This document shows, piece by piece, positions 54,843 through 63,984 of a stretch of DNA of 64,000 bases. Position 1 is the stretch's first letter, and the number at the start of each line of letters is the position of its first letter. The notes beneath the pieces were generated by a model that did no database searches, was not told the origin of the DNA, and worked only from the letters and a program-made list of their open reading frames with translations. The position numbers and the translations under genes are program-made. This DNA is from Muribaculaceae bacterium (lineage in GTDB: Bacteria; Bacteroidota; Bacteroidia; Bacteroidales; Muribaculaceae). The stretch spans positions 11,307-75,306 of the forward strand of contig VSPO01000002.1 in NCBI GenBank assembly GCA_009775375.1, in the 5' to 3' direction.

Positions 54843-54985
54843 AAAACAGAACAAAAATTTTCAAAACAGAACAGGATTTTTTTAATCAGAACAGATATTT
54901 TCAAAACAGAACAAGATTTTTCAAAACAAAACACTTTGACTTTTTTAATCAGAACAAAATTTTTCAAATCAGAACACCCTGACAG
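54843..54985. repeat. Tandem array of about seven 19-24 bp units
   Basis: Units begin at 54843, 54863, 54884, 54903, 54923, 54947 and 54966. The consensus is AAAACAGAACAAGATTTTTC, alternating with an AATCAGAACA variant. The array is strongly strand-biased (A/C rich). A minus-strand ORF through it (54593-55069) is a product of the repetition and is not called a gene. Confidence 0.8.
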
Positions 54986-55050
54986 AATGATTTGCCCCCG
55001 GATAATTATTATCGAGGCCAAGTCCTTCCGTGATAATGTCGATGGATCAC

Positions 55051-55156
55051 ACGCTAAGGCGCAAAACATCGCAAAGAATTTATAGATTGTTTACAACGCG
55101 CTTCAAGCCGTCGCGATCCATAAAAAACTCAGCGAAACTCTGCGCCTTTGCGTGAG
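55051..55156. repeat. Imperfect inverted-repeat element
   Basis: CACGCTAAGGCGCA (55051-55064) and TGCGCCTTTGCGTG (55141-55154) are inverted copies with one mismatch, with further partial matches inside (CATCGCAAAG against CTCAGCGAAAC). There is no ORF. It resembles the short palindromic repeats that are scattered in many bacterial genomes; no second copy is in this window. Confidence 0.5.
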
Positions 55157-55209
55157 ATAAAAATTCCCATCCCTTGTCACTCTTAATTTGATATTTTTAA
55201 CTGTTAAAA

Positions 55210-55241
55210 TTTGTGGGTGGGTTTAAAAAGTGTTACCTTTG
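55210..55241 (+). promoter_or_regulatory. Promoter of greA
   Basis: TTTG at 55210-55213 and TACCTTTG at 55234-55241 are exactly 20 nt apart. The predicted greA leader is about 185 nt, with a hairpin GATGCC/GGCATC (55260-55277) and possible pairing of GTCGGC with GCCGAC further down. Confidence 0.7.
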
Positions 55242-55432
55242 CAGCGAAAACGAGGAATGATGCCGCATAAGGCATCGATGAGGGTCTTTTAAGGCCGTGG
55301 ATAATGCAGACAAGGTCGGCATTTTTGCGGAAATAGAAGATTCCTTCTTTTTTTATTATCATCCCAAAGGCCGACACCTGCCCGAGGGGCATTGCAAAAC
55401 CAAGAAAAAAACTTAAACAAATCCCTATAAAA

Positions 55433-55897
55433 ATGGCAACTTATCTTACACAAGAAGGATATGACAAAAAAATGAAGGAGTTGAGCGAACTAGAGGCTCA
55501 GCGTCCCATGATAAAGCAGGCTATCGCGGAGGCCCGCGATAAAGGCGACCTTTCGGAGAACGCAGAGTATGACGCCGCCAAAGAGGCCCAGGGAATGCTT
55601 GAGATGAAAATCTCCAAAATCAAGGAGCTTATCGCCACGGCCCGCATCATAGACGACAGCAAGCTTAATACGGAAATCGTGCAGCTGCTCAACACGGTGA
55701 CAATCAAAAACGTAAAGACAGGCATGACCGTGACCTATACTATCGTGACTGAGAACGAGGCTAATCTCCGTGAGGGGAAAATATCCTCCACTACTCCCAT
55801 CGCCCAAGGGCTTATGGGCCATAAGGTCGGCGACGTGGTGAAAGTGACGGCTCCCGTGGGCGTGCTTGAGTTTGAGATTCTTAAAATTGAGATTTGA
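55433..55897 (+). CDS. greA: Transcription elongation factor GreA
   Basis: A 154-residue GreA: an N-terminal coiled coil (about residues 1-75, with the conserved DLSENAEYDAAKEAQ tip segment) and a C-terminal FKBP-like domain. It rescues backtracked RNA polymerase by stimulating transcript cleavage. The acidic tip residues are present. It lies 5 bp before the HIT gene and is followed after it by a strong terminator. Confidence 0.95.
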   Translation: MATYLTQEGYDKKMKELSELEAQRPMIKQAIAEARDKGDLSENAEYDAAKEAQGMLEMKISKIKELIATARIIDDSKLNTEIVQLLNTVTIKNVKTGMTVTYTIVTENEANLREGKISSTTPIAQGLMGHKVGDVVKVTAPVGVLEFEILKIEI

Positions 55898-55902
55898 TAG
55901 CG

Positions 55903-56292
55903 ATGACCATATTCTCTAAAATAATTGCAGGGGAAATCCCCTCTTATAAGGTGGCGGAGGATGATAAATTCTACGCTTTCCTTGATATAAATCCTGTGAA
56001 CTGGGGTCACACGCTTGTCGTGCCCAAGCAGGAGGTGGACTATATCTTTGACATCGACGACGACCAACTCGCCGACATGATCGTGTTTGCAAAGAAAGTG
56101 GCCACGGCCATGAAGAAGGCTATCCCATGCCGCAAGATCGGAGTGACCGTGCTTGGCCTTGAGGTGCCCCACGCCCACATCCATCTCGTGCCTCTCCAGA
56201 AGGAGGGCGACATGGATTTCAAGCATAAGATCGACAATCCCGACCCTGAGAAGATGAAGAAAATAGCCGCCGACATAGCAGCGAATCTATGA
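55903..56292 (+). CDS. HIT-family nucleotide-binding protein
   Basis: A 129-residue histidine-triad protein with HAHIHLVP (His90, His92, His94). Such proteins hydrolyse nucleotide phosphoramidates or similar bonds. I start at MTIFSK (55903). It is co-transcribed with greA, an arrangement seen in related genomes. Confidence 0.92.
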   Translation: MTIFSKIIAGEIPSYKVAEDDKFYAFLDINPVNWGHTLVVPKQEVDYIFDIDDDQLADMIVFAKKVATAMKKAIPCRKIGVTVLGLEVPHAHIHLVPLQKEGDMDFKHKIDNPDPEKMKKIAADIAANL

Positions 56293-56307
56293 CGTAATAA
56301 AGCAAAT

Positions 56308-56346
56308 AAAATCGCGCTGATTCCATTCAGAATCAGCGCGATTTTT
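56308..56346 (+). terminator. Intrinsic terminator of greA-HIT
   Basis: A 16-bp perfect stem AAAATCGCGCTGATTC/GAATCAGCGCGATTTT with a 6-nt loop ends in U residues. Confidence 0.9.
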
Positions 56347-56420
56347 CATTGTGGGGTATCGTAGGGGCACGTTCAAAAAAATTGTGCGGGCCTTAAAGCG
56401 CGTTTGAGTTTAACACACTC

Positions 56421-58070
56421 TTATTCCTTAAGCAGGAAATGATCGCCGGTCTCTTTTACGATATTCTCATAATATTTCTTGTCGTAGCCGGGGAATTCGG
56501 GGTAGACGGGGAGGCCGTATTCGCTCTTTATGAAATTGCCGTCGGCATCGGTCTTCTTTTTGTTGCCGTCCATATATTTCACGAATAGGTAGATTCCGAG
56601 GTCGCGATAAGCATCGGTGGCCTCTTTTGCAATCTCTTTCCCCTCCTTGTTGACATTGTCGCGGAAAGCCTTGTCGTCGCCGCTCTCAAGAAGGGCCACA
56701 AGCTCTTTTTCGCGCTCGGGTCTCGACGACTGATATTTCTCCTCAAGACGGCCCTGCACCTTGCGGATGTCGGGAATCATGAGGTCGTAGCGGTTGTAGG
56801 CCTGATTTGCCACCCAATTGGTCATCCAGAAGTTGGAGTCGAAGGAGAAGGTGTTGATGTCTCCCTCTTCGAGTTGGTCGGGAATCTCTGTCATGCTGCA
56901 ATAGAAAGGCATGTAGACGGAGGTGTTGGTGTCGTCGGTGCCAAACCAGAGCACTCCCCCGACGGGGTCTGGAAGGTCGGCGCGGCTTTGGCTGACGAAG
57001 CTCCAGCCGGTCTGCTGCGTGGCAATGGCTCTTTCGTTGGTGTATTTTTTTCCGTCTACTTCATATTCCATCGGACGCCAGCGGTAGGGCACGTGGTTTG
57101 GCCCGGAGCCGATGTCGGAGGTCATCTCAAAGGGAGTCCCCTCGAAGTGGTCGCGCATACTCTCCTGCATCTCCTTGAGGCTGACCTTCCTTTCAGGGAT
57201 GATGTAGAGCGGCATTGGCTCGTCGCTCTCATAGTTGCACCATGCGAAATACTTGTCGGCTTTAGGGTCAAACCTGCGGAAGTAGCTCCAGACCCTTCCA
57301 TCGCAGCCGCGGCGGGTGCCTTGGTCGTGGGTGGAATAAGCGTCGGCAAAGGAGAAGTCCTCATCCTTTCCGTTGAAGTAGCCTCTTTTTTTCGCAAAAG
57401 AGATGACGTCTTTGCTGTGCATGACATTTTCCTTGTCTTTCATGTCGACCTTGTGGATGCGGGGCTCGTTGGCATGTCCGGATATGGCGTCGTCGGGGAT
57501 TCTGACAGCAATCCACACAGCCCCTTTTTCCGCGCCCTTTCCTATCATCTCAAGCACCCATACTTCATTTTTGTCGGCAATCGAGAAAGATTCTCCGGAA
57601 CTTGCGTAGCCGTGCTCATTGACCAGGTCGGTCATCACCTTTATGGCTTCGCGTGCATTGCGCGAGCGTTCGAGGGCGATCTGGATAAGTGAGCCGTAGT
57701 CAATGACGGCGTTCCCGGTGGTGTCGACAAGTTCTTCCCTGCCTCCCCATGTGCTCTCTCCGATGGCGAGCTGATGTTCGTTCATGTTGCCCACCACGTT
57801 GTAGGTGTGTGCCACCTGTGGAATCGATCCCAACGGCTTGCCGGTGTCCCATTCGGTCACTTTCCTGATTGTGCCCGGAGCGTGGTCGGCGGCCGGCGTG
57901 TGCGTAAGCATGCCATAGAGGTTGTGGGAATCGGCGGCATACGTCATAAGGACGGAGCCGTCGGTCGTGGCTTTCTTTCCTGCTATAAGATTAGTGCAGG
58001 CTAAAGCTTCGGGCGCCGACATGGCCAGGGCCGGAAGCAAAACAGACAGATAAAGGAAATTTCGTTTCAT
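56421..58070 (-). CDS. C69-family dipeptidase
   Basis: A 549-residue Ntn hydrolase of the PepD/C69 family. A signal peptide is followed directly by Cys25 (EALACTNLIAGKKATTDG); after cleavage this Cys would become the N-terminal nucleophile, so signal removal and activation coincide. The product is likely periplasmic. I start at MKRNFLYL (58070). It probably degrades dipeptides, which suits the two peptide transporters in the same window, though the genes are not linked. Confidence 0.9.
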   Translation of the reverse strand: MKRNFLYLSVLLPALAMSAPEALACTNLIAGKKATTDGSVLMTYAADSHNLYGMLTHTPAADHAPGTIRKVTEWDTGKPLGSIPQVAHTYNVVGNMNEHQLAIGESTWGGREELVDTTGNAVIDYGSLIQIALERSRNAREAIKVMTDLVNEHGYASSGESFSIADKNEVWVLEMIGKGAEKGAVWIAVRIPDDAISGHANEPRIHKVDMKDKENVMHSKDVISFAKKRGYFNGKDEDFSFADAYSTHDQGTRRGCDGRVWSYFRRFDPKADKYFAWCNYESDEPMPLYIIPERKVSLKEMQESMRDHFEGTPFEMTSDIGSGPNHVPYRWRPMEYEVDGKKYTNERAIATQQTGWSFVSQSRADLPDPVGGVLWFGTDDTNTSVYMPFYCSMTEIPDQLEEGDINTFSFDSNFWMTNWVANQAYNRYDLMIPDIRKVQGRLEEKYQSSRPEREKELVALLESGDDKAFRDNVNKEGKEIAKEATDAYRDLGIYLFVKYMDGNKKKTDADGNFIKSEYGLPVYPEFPGYDKKYYENIVKETGDHFLLKE

Positions 58071-58140
58071 GTCACGAAGATACGACAAAAATCCGTCATT
58101 TGCAAAAAAATAATCGCTATGACCGGTTTTTAAAATTATA

Positions 58141-58170
58141 GCGGCGGGATGCGATGTCGCATCCCGCCGC
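58141..58170 (-). terminator. Intrinsic terminator after the OmpA-family gene
   Basis: A 14-bp perfect stem GCGGCGGGATGCGA/TCGCATCCCGCCGC is followed on the minus strand by TATAATTTTAAAAA. A second, smaller hairpin (58180-58208) lies between it and the stop codon. Confidence 0.85.
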
Positions 58171-58234
58171 TTGGCGATGTTCCTAAAGGCTTATGAAGGC
58201 TTTAGGAATAGATTGATATTATGATCGGGTTTCC

Positions 58235-59362
58235 TTATTCTTTTGTTATGCAGATAGCCACGCGATTTTTTTTGTATTCTGAAGCCGGGAAGGGCTGAAC
58301 ATTGTCGCCATCGGCGTCAACCACGATTCTCGACGGATCGATGCCTGCTGCGATAAGGGCGTCGGCCACTGATTGCGAGCGTTTCTTTGACAATGCCATG
58401 TTGTAGGAATCAGTGCCGGTCTCTTTGTCGGCATATCCGGTGATGGTCACTTTGCAGTTGTCGTTCTTCTTCATGAAGTCGATAAGCTGATTGACTTTCG
58501 CCATCTCCTCCTGGCGGATCTTGTGGGAGTTGATGAGGAAGAATATGTCTTGCTTCATGGGTTCCACTTTCTTCACGGGGGCTGGAGCGGGTTCGGGAGC
58601 GGGCTGCGGAGCAGGCTCGGTCACGACAACGGTTTCCTCTACGATTTCTTCATATACGGCCGGGGTCACTTTCTTATTCGAGCCGAATTTCAGGGTAAAA
58701 CCAACGAGGCCGTTGAACTGCCAGTCGACGTTGGCGCCTCTCTTTGAGTTCCAGCTGTCGGGCATCATGTTGGCGTTGAGCTCTACGTTGATTGCGAATA
58801 CGGAGCTTGTATTGAAATCAATGCCAAGGATTCCACGTCCGGCAAGAAAAGCGCGGCGTTTTTTCCATAGCTTTTGCATTTCGCCATATTTGTCGTTGTA
58901 GTCGATGGCTTGCTTGTTGTGCCAGCCATACGCTCCGCCGATGCCGACTCCTATATAGGCATCGATCACGCGGTCGGGGTTGAATCCGCAGAAGGCATTT
59001 GTCAGCGATACGATTGCATCGATGTTGCCCTGCACGTAATTCCATTTATAGTTGAGTTCGGGGCTGACCATATAGCCTTTCCCTTGCCAGCCGCTTGCAC
59101 CGAAGCGGAATCCAAACCAAGGCACGGCGCGATAGCCGAAATTTATTGCTGCTGCCGGAGTCGTCAGCTTGAAGAAGTCGTTTGTCTCTCCGACAGTATA
59201 TCCGCCTCCTGCCTGAAGCTGCATATACCAATAGGGGTTGAATTCTACGATTTCAGGTTGAATCAGACGGAATCCCTCTTTTTCTTGGGCGTTAGCCAAT
59301 GCGGGCGGCAACATCACCACTGCCAATATGGCTAAGAATAGTTTTGAAATTTTTGTTTTCAT
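58235..59362 (-). CDS. OmpA-family outer-membrane protein
   Basis: A 375-residue protein with a signal peptide ending at ANAQ, an outer-membrane beta-barrel (about residues 25-230), a Pro/Ala/Glu-rich linker (PAPQPAPEPAPAPVKK) and a C-terminal OmpA peptidoglycan-binding domain (ITGYADKETGTDSYN, LSKKRSQSV). It should link the outer membrane to peptidoglycan. Monocistronic, with its own terminator. Confidence 0.92.
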   Translation of the reverse strand: MKTKISKLFLAILAVVMLPPALANAQEKEGFRLIQPEIVEFNPYWYMQLQAGGGYTVGETNDFFKLTTPAAAINFGYRAVPWFGFRFGASGWQGKGYMVSPELNYKWNYVQGNIDAIVSLTNAFCGFNPDRVIDAYIGVGIGGAYGWHNKQAIDYNDKYGEMQKLWKKRRAFLAGRGILGIDFNTSSVFAINVELNANMMPDSWNSKRGANVDWQFNGLVGFTLKFGSNKKVTPAVYEEIVEETVVVTEPAPQPAPEPAPAPVKKVEPMKQDIFFLINSHKIRQEEMAKVNQLIDFMKKNDNCKVTITGYADKETGTDSYNMALSKKRSQSVADALIAAGIDPSRIVVDADGDNVQPFPASEYKKNRVAICITKE

Positions 59363-59674
59363 AAAATTCCGGGTTAAGGAGTTGAATAATTTAGTTTATA
59401 GTACAGGTGAGTCAATCCGATTCCCCGCGTTGGCGGGATTTGCAGACTGTTTTTGTAAAAATAACAAAAATAGGTTAAGAAGGTTCTAAGTGAGACTGAA
59501 AGAGTTGAAATTATAGATGAAACGTCACCGGATTATCTGGATTGTTTTGTCGAGTGATGACCCTCAGATTTCCCGGTCATTCTCTCTCTTCCTGAGGAAT
59601 TATAGCCGATTAGTGGCTAAAAAGAGAAAAGGAAGGGAGTAAAAAAGGAAAAATAGACCAAAGAAAAAGAAGAA

Positions 59675-59706
59675 TTTGGATATGATGCGGAATTTTGGTA
59701 ATTTTG
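59675..59706 (+). promoter_or_regulatory. Promoter of the FadL-type gene
   Basis: TTTG (59675-59678) and TAATTTTG (59699-59706) are 20 nt apart, giving a leader of about 175 nt. The remainder of the 59363-59889 gap holds nothing that I can support. Confidence 0.65.
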
Positions 59707-59889
59707 CGGAATGAAAAATGAAGTCGATTGAGCCTTTTCAACGGCTTTTAAGAGCGATATGGGTCGGTTGGTTATTTTAATGTATTTTTAGAAAACCGAC
59801 ATTGGGATACATTGCTGTTTCTCGCCATAATAACCACAAAATAATCGGGACGGCATCACTCTTGCCGGATTTCAAAATTTTAGACAAAT

Positions 59890-61221
59890 ATGAAGATTAC
59901 TTTCATGAAAGGGAGGGCCCTGATTCTTTCAGCCTCGCTTTTGGGAGCCACGGCCGTGATGGCCGAGGGCTATCAAGTCAACACAATCAGCACCCGCCAG
60001 CTCGGCATGGGCCATACGGGCTTTGCGCTGAAACTTGGTGCGGAGAGCCAGTTTTTCAATCCTGCCGGTATGGCGTTTATGGACAAGACGGTAGATCTGT
60101 CGGCCTCCATGACGGCTATATCCCCAACCTGCACGGCTATCGTCGATGGCAAGAAATATAAGACCGACAATGATATCTCAACGCCGTTCAGCGTTTTTGG
60201 GGCTTTCAGTATTTACGACAACTTAAAAGCCGGCATAGGCGTCTATACGCCTGCCGGGAGCAAAATCAACTGGACTGACAATTGGCCTGGCTCTACGCTC
60301 AATCAGTCGGTCAGTCTGGCGGCATTCACGGTGCAACCCACGGTCTCCTGGAGAATCATCCCTAAGCTTGCCATAGGAGCCGGCCTGACAATGACTTGGG
60401 GAAACGTCGACCTACACAAAGGTCTGATCACCGGGAAGCAGTTTGACGCGATACTCGGAGCCATGGGAAGCGACATGCGTTTCGGCGACATAACTCCCGC
60501 TTCGGCAGTGCTTACGGGTAGTGCGAGAATGGCTTTCGGAGTAAATCTGGGTGCCATGTACGACATTTCCGACCACGTGACTGCCGGAGTGAATTTCCGT
60601 TCGAAGAGCATGATGAAGGTGAAATCGGGTACGACGGAGGTGAAATATGGCACGTCCGACCCTACGATTCTCGGTATTCTGTCGTCGAAGCTCGACGGAA
60701 TCTCCAAGACTAATTTTTCGGCAGAGATGCCATGTCCCGCCACGTTGGGATTCGGTGGCTCCTGGCACAACAGTAGGGTGACGGCCGATGTGGAGGCTCA
60801 GCTGACTTTCTGGAGTGCCTACAAGGTGCTCGACATTAAATTCGACGGAGCTCCTCAATTCGACCAGCATCTTGAGAAAAATTATAAAAACTCCTGGCTG
60901 GTGAGAGGCGGAGTTGAATGGAAAGCCACGCAGCGCCTCGACCTGAGAGCCGGAATGATGCTGGATTTCTCTCCTTGCGACAAAGATTTCTACAATCCCG
61001 AGACTCCCGGAATGACTAAGGTGGAGCCGACTGTCGGCCTGACGTTCCGTCCGATTCCGAATCTCGGAATCAATGCTGCGTTCATGTATATCGCCGGGCT
61101 TGGCGTTGATGGCGCGTCCTACACTTCTACCAACGTGCTCACCGGAAAGCCCGACAAATTCACGGCAGACTATCGCCTCCATGCCTTTGTAGGCTCGATA
61201 GGTGTCTCGTTAAGCTTCTGA
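59890..61221 (+). CDS. OmpP1/FadL-family outer-membrane transport protein
   Basis: A 443-residue beta-barrel with a signal peptide (cleavage near VMAEG) and the FadL-type N-terminal segment ISTRQLGMGHTGFALKLGAESQFFNPAGMA. C-terminal residue is Phe, as in outer-membrane porins. Members carry hydrophobic compounds such as fatty acids across the outer membrane. The acyl-CoA synthetase at 44780 could use such substrates, but the two are far apart. Confidence 0.9.
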   Translation: MKITFMKGRALILSASLLGATAVMAEGYQVNTISTRQLGMGHTGFALKLGAESQFFNPAGMAFMDKTVDLSASMTAISPTCTAIVDGKKYKTDNDISTPFSVFGAFSIYDNLKAGIGVYTPAGSKINWTDNWPGSTLNQSVSLAAFTVQPTVSWRIIPKLAIGAGLTMTWGNVDLHKGLITGKQFDAILGAMGSDMRFGDITPASAVLTGSARMAFGVNLGAMYDISDHVTAGVNFRSKSMMKVKSGTTEVKYGTSDPTILGILSSKLDGISKTNFSAEMPCPATLGFGGSWHNSRVTADVEAQLTFWSAYKVLDIKFDGAPQFDQHLEKNYKNSWLVRGGVEWKATQRLDLRAGMMLDFSPCDKDFYNPETPGMTKVEPTVGLTFRPIPNLGINAAFMYIAGLGVDGASYTSTNVLTGKPDKFTADYRLHAFVGSIGVSLSF

Positions 61222-61250
61222 GAAAGCTTCCTACTTGGAATTACACAGAC

Positions 61251-61312
61251 AAAGAGAATCCCCATAAAAAAGCGCGGCCGTCAAGCCGCGCTTTTTTATG
61301 GGGATTCTCTTT
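61251..61312. terminator. Long bidirectional terminator between FadL and GH97 genes
   Basis: A perfect 28-bp stem (61251-61278 with 61285-61312) with a 6-nt loop, including an A-run and a T-run inside the arms that act as the tract on either strand. It serves two convergent genes. Confidence 0.92.
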
Positions 61313-61323
61313 GAAAGGCAGGA

Positions 61324-63432
61324 TTACTGCTCAAAGAAAGATATGGCAAAACCTCCGCCCGGAGCCATATGGATCGGGAGAGAGTCGGCAGCAGTCACCT
61401 CTTTCTTGGTTATCACGTATGCTTCGGGATTCTTCTTGAAGTCGGCGTCGGGGGCATCGGCGTATATCGTTGCGAGATATTTCTTGCCGGGAGCGAGAAA
61501 GTCAAGCTTCAGCTCGGTGTCACGTGCCTGTTCGTTGGTGATACCACCGGCAAACCAGTTCTGTGAGTTCTTGTCTTTCCTTGCGACGATGATGAACTCT
61601 CCCGGTTCGGCATCTATGTATCGGCTTTCGCTCCAATCCACGGGAACATCCTTGATGAACTGGAAGGCGTCCATCTTCTCGGCGTAGTGCTCCGGAAGGT
61701 CGGCGGCCATCTGAAGGGGTGAATACATGGTCAGATAGACTCCGAGCTGGTTGGCGATGGTGGCATTCTTATGCTCGTTGCTGCCAGGCACGAAAGAACC
61801 TATGTCCATGCGGAAAATGCCAGGGGTGAAGTCCATCGGGCCTCCCTTCAAGCGGGTGAAGGGGAGGATTGTCTCATGTCCGGGGGTCATGCTGCGGTAT
61901 TCCGTGCCGAGGGCGCTTTCATTGCCGACGAGATTGGGATACGTGCGGGCGAGACCTGTCGGGCGCACGGCCTCGTGGGCGTTGACCATGATTTTTTTGT
62001 CGGCGGCTTTCTTGATGGCATTGAGATAGTGGCGCACGGAATTCTGGCTATAATGGTTCTCACCCTTGGGAAGGATTTTACCCACGTATCCGCTCTTCAC
62101 GGCATCGTAGCCATACTGGTTCATGAGATCGTAGGCTTTGTCCATGTGCTTTTCGTAGTTGGGGATTGAGCCGGAGGTCTCGTGGTGCATCATTAGCTTT
62201 ATGCCTTTGGAATGAGCGTATTCGTTAAGTTCCTTGATGTTGAAGTCGGGGTAGGGGGTGACGAAATCGAAGACGTAGTCCTTCTCTTTTCCGAACCAGT
62301 CTTCCCAGCCTACGTTCCAGCCCTCTATAAGAAGCTGGTCAAAACCGTTGGCTGCGGCGAAATCAATGTAGCGTTTCACGTTCTCATTGTTTGCCCCGTG
62401 TTTGCCATGAGGCTTTGCCTTGGAATAGTCGAAAGTGGCGAGGTCGAAGTTCTCGGCGTCGGTGTACGACCATTGGCTTTTGCCGGTGATCATTTCCCAC
62501 CATACTCCCATGTATTTTGTGGGATGAATCCACGACGTGTCTTCAATGGCGTTTGGCTCGTTGAGATTGTAGATTATGTTTGTGGCCAGAATGTCGGTGG
62601 CCTTGTCTCCGAGCATCACGACTCGCCAAGGGGTCTTGAAAGGAGTCTCAATTGTGGCTTTTGTGCCGTCGGGCGATGGCGTGAGCCACGACGTGAAGGT
62701 CATGTTGCTTTCATCGAGGTTCAGATGCATGGCAGGATAGTCGATGAGGGCGGCCTCATGAAGGTTGACGTATTTCCCGGAGGGAGTCTTCAGCATCAGC
62801 GAAGTCTGTACGCCCGTAGGGGAGAAACCTGTCTGTGCCACATTCTCCATATGGTTTTTGGAGGCATAGCTGCTTATTTCGCTGAGTTTTGATTTCGTGT
62901 ATTCATATTCCTGGGTGTCATAGTCTCCGGGAATCCACCATGCTGTGTAGTCGCCGCCCATCGCCATTTGCGAGAGCTCGTCGGTGATGACGAAAGTCTT
63001 TGTCTCCTGCTCAGGGAAGACGTAGCGGAACGCTGCGCCGTCATCATAGACGCGGAATTGTATGTCGAGTTTCCTGAGCGTATCGCCCACTTGCTGCGAC
63101 AGGTTTACGGTCAGCGCGTTGTAATGGTCGCGGATGCTGTCGTTTTCTCCCCAGACGGGAACCCAAGTCTCGTCGCCCGAGTCCTTCGACACGCCGTCAA
63201 CCTTGAATCCGGCCAGCATCGGGGCAGCGTCTTTTAGCTCGAAACCCATTGTGGAGGGTTTGATGATTTCCTCGTTCTCAAAAGATACGGAATAGGTTGG
63301 CACCCCTTTGTCCGACAACTCGAAATTCAGTTTCACGTTGCCGTCAGGAGATTCCACGGTCTGCTTGCTGCTGGCTCCGCAGGACGTGGCTATGGCGGCA
63401 AGGCTCAGAAGGTAAAAAGTTTGCTTAAGCAT
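61324..63432 (-). CDS. GH97 alpha-glucosidase, SusB-like
   Basis: A 702-residue GH97 enzyme with a lipoprotein-like signal (AIATSC, Cys18): an N-terminal beta-sandwich, a TIM barrel and a C-terminal beta domain. HHETSGS, NAHEAVRPTG and NLVGNES supply the Glu residues of the inverting (SusB-type) subgroup; the Asp of the retaining galactosidase subgroup is replaced (VKSGYVG). It should cleave alpha-glucosides in the periplasm. There is no susC/susD locus alongside. Confidence 0.92.
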   Translation of the reverse strand: MLKQTFYLLSLAAIATSCGASSKQTVESPDGNVKLNFELSDKGVPTYSVSFENEEIIKPSTMGFELKDAAPMLAGFKVDGVSKDSGDETWVPVWGENDSIRDHYNALTVNLSQQVGDTLRKLDIQFRVYDDGAAFRYVFPEQETKTFVITDELSQMAMGGDYTAWWIPGDYDTQEYEYTKSKLSEISSYASKNHMENVAQTGFSPTGVQTSLMLKTPSGKYVNLHEAALIDYPAMHLNLDESNMTFTSWLTPSPDGTKATIETPFKTPWRVVMLGDKATDILATNIIYNLNEPNAIEDTSWIHPTKYMGVWWEMITGKSQWSYTDAENFDLATFDYSKAKPHGKHGANNENVKRYIDFAAANGFDQLLIEGWNVGWEDWFGKEKDYVFDFVTPYPDFNIKELNEYAHSKGIKLMMHHETSGSIPNYEKHMDKAYDLMNQYGYDAVKSGYVGKILPKGENHYSQNSVRHYLNAIKKAADKKIMVNAHEAVRPTGLARTYPNLVGNESALGTEYRSMTPGHETILPFTRLKGGPMDFTPGIFRMDIGSFVPGSNEHKNATIANQLGVYLTMYSPLQMAADLPEHYAEKMDAFQFIKDVPVDWSESRYIDAEPGEFIIVARKDKNSQNWFAGGITNEQARDTELKLDFLAPGKKYLATIYADAPDADFKKNPEAYVITKKEVTAADSLPIHMAPGGGFAISFFEQ

Positions 63433-63505
63433 GTAAGAATTTAATTAAAAAATGGTTAACCGAAAAAGGCTGATTATTCATGGATAATCAGCCTGAAAAA
63501 AATAG

Positions 63506-63590
63506 TACAGGAAGTGGGACTCGAACCCACACAGCCGGTAAAGGCCAAAGGATTTTAAGTCCTTCGTGTCTACCATTCCACCATTCCTGC
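63506..63590 (-). tRNA. tRNA-Leu (UAA anticodon)
   Basis: An 85-nt cloverleaf: acceptor GCAGGAA with TTCCTGT, anticodon stem AAGGA/TCCTT with loop CTTAAAA (anticodon TAA), a long variable arm typical of tRNA-Leu, and T-loop GGTTCGAGTCCC. The 3' CCA is not encoded. Confidence 0.95.
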
Positions 63591-63673
63591 GAATACGGTT
63601 GCAAAGATAGCTCATTTTCGGGATTAAATCCACAGGATTAGCAAACTTTAACACTTGCCGCAAGCCGTCGTAA

Positions 63674-63800
63674 CTAATCATATTCACCACGGACTTTGCC
63701 ACCTTGTTCTTCCTCAACTATGCGGCGACCGATTAGCCAGTACATCTGGACACGACAGAAGTCCACGGAAAGCACGTCATTAGCATGTGCGGAATAAATG
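63674..63800 (-). pseudogene. Decayed N-terminal fragment of a DUF1016 (YhcG-type) nuclease
   Basis: One minus-strand frame reads MYWLIGRRIVEEEQGGKV, then reaches a TAG stop at 63676-63674 and continues as LRRLAASVKV. The pattern (W-x-I-G-R-x-I-V-E-x-E-Q) is the hallmark of the DUF1016 N-terminal domain. No start codon, nuclease domain or remainder is present. The rest of 63591-64000 shows no other gene apart from a possible start at the very end. Confidence 0.5.
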
Positions 63801-63984
63801 ATGATATGGGGATATGCGGCGTTTGTGATGGAAGGAGTGCTGTGCTCGGGCTGAAATGATAGATGGTATTTCGGAATTCGGTGTTATTTTGGGCTTTTTG
63901 ATGTGGCGTTAACTTTTATTTTTGTTCGGCTGCCTATTATTGGCAGTGGCCGGGATTAATTTTGCAATAAAATTATGAAAGGCT

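Noticed and set aside
54843..54985. CRISPR array
   Set aside because: Units are 19-24 bp directly abutting, with no unique spacers and no cas genes nearby.
54593..55069. A 158-codon minus-strand ORF with repeated FCFE and CSVL blocks
   Set aside because: The repeats come from the 20-bp DNA tandem array; the frame has no start context, no known domain and runs through an inverted repeat, so it is a by-product.
56355..56392. Another copy of the GTAGGGACATG-type inverted repeat
   Set aside because: Only about ten bases agree and the pairing arms are poor, so a copy is not supported.
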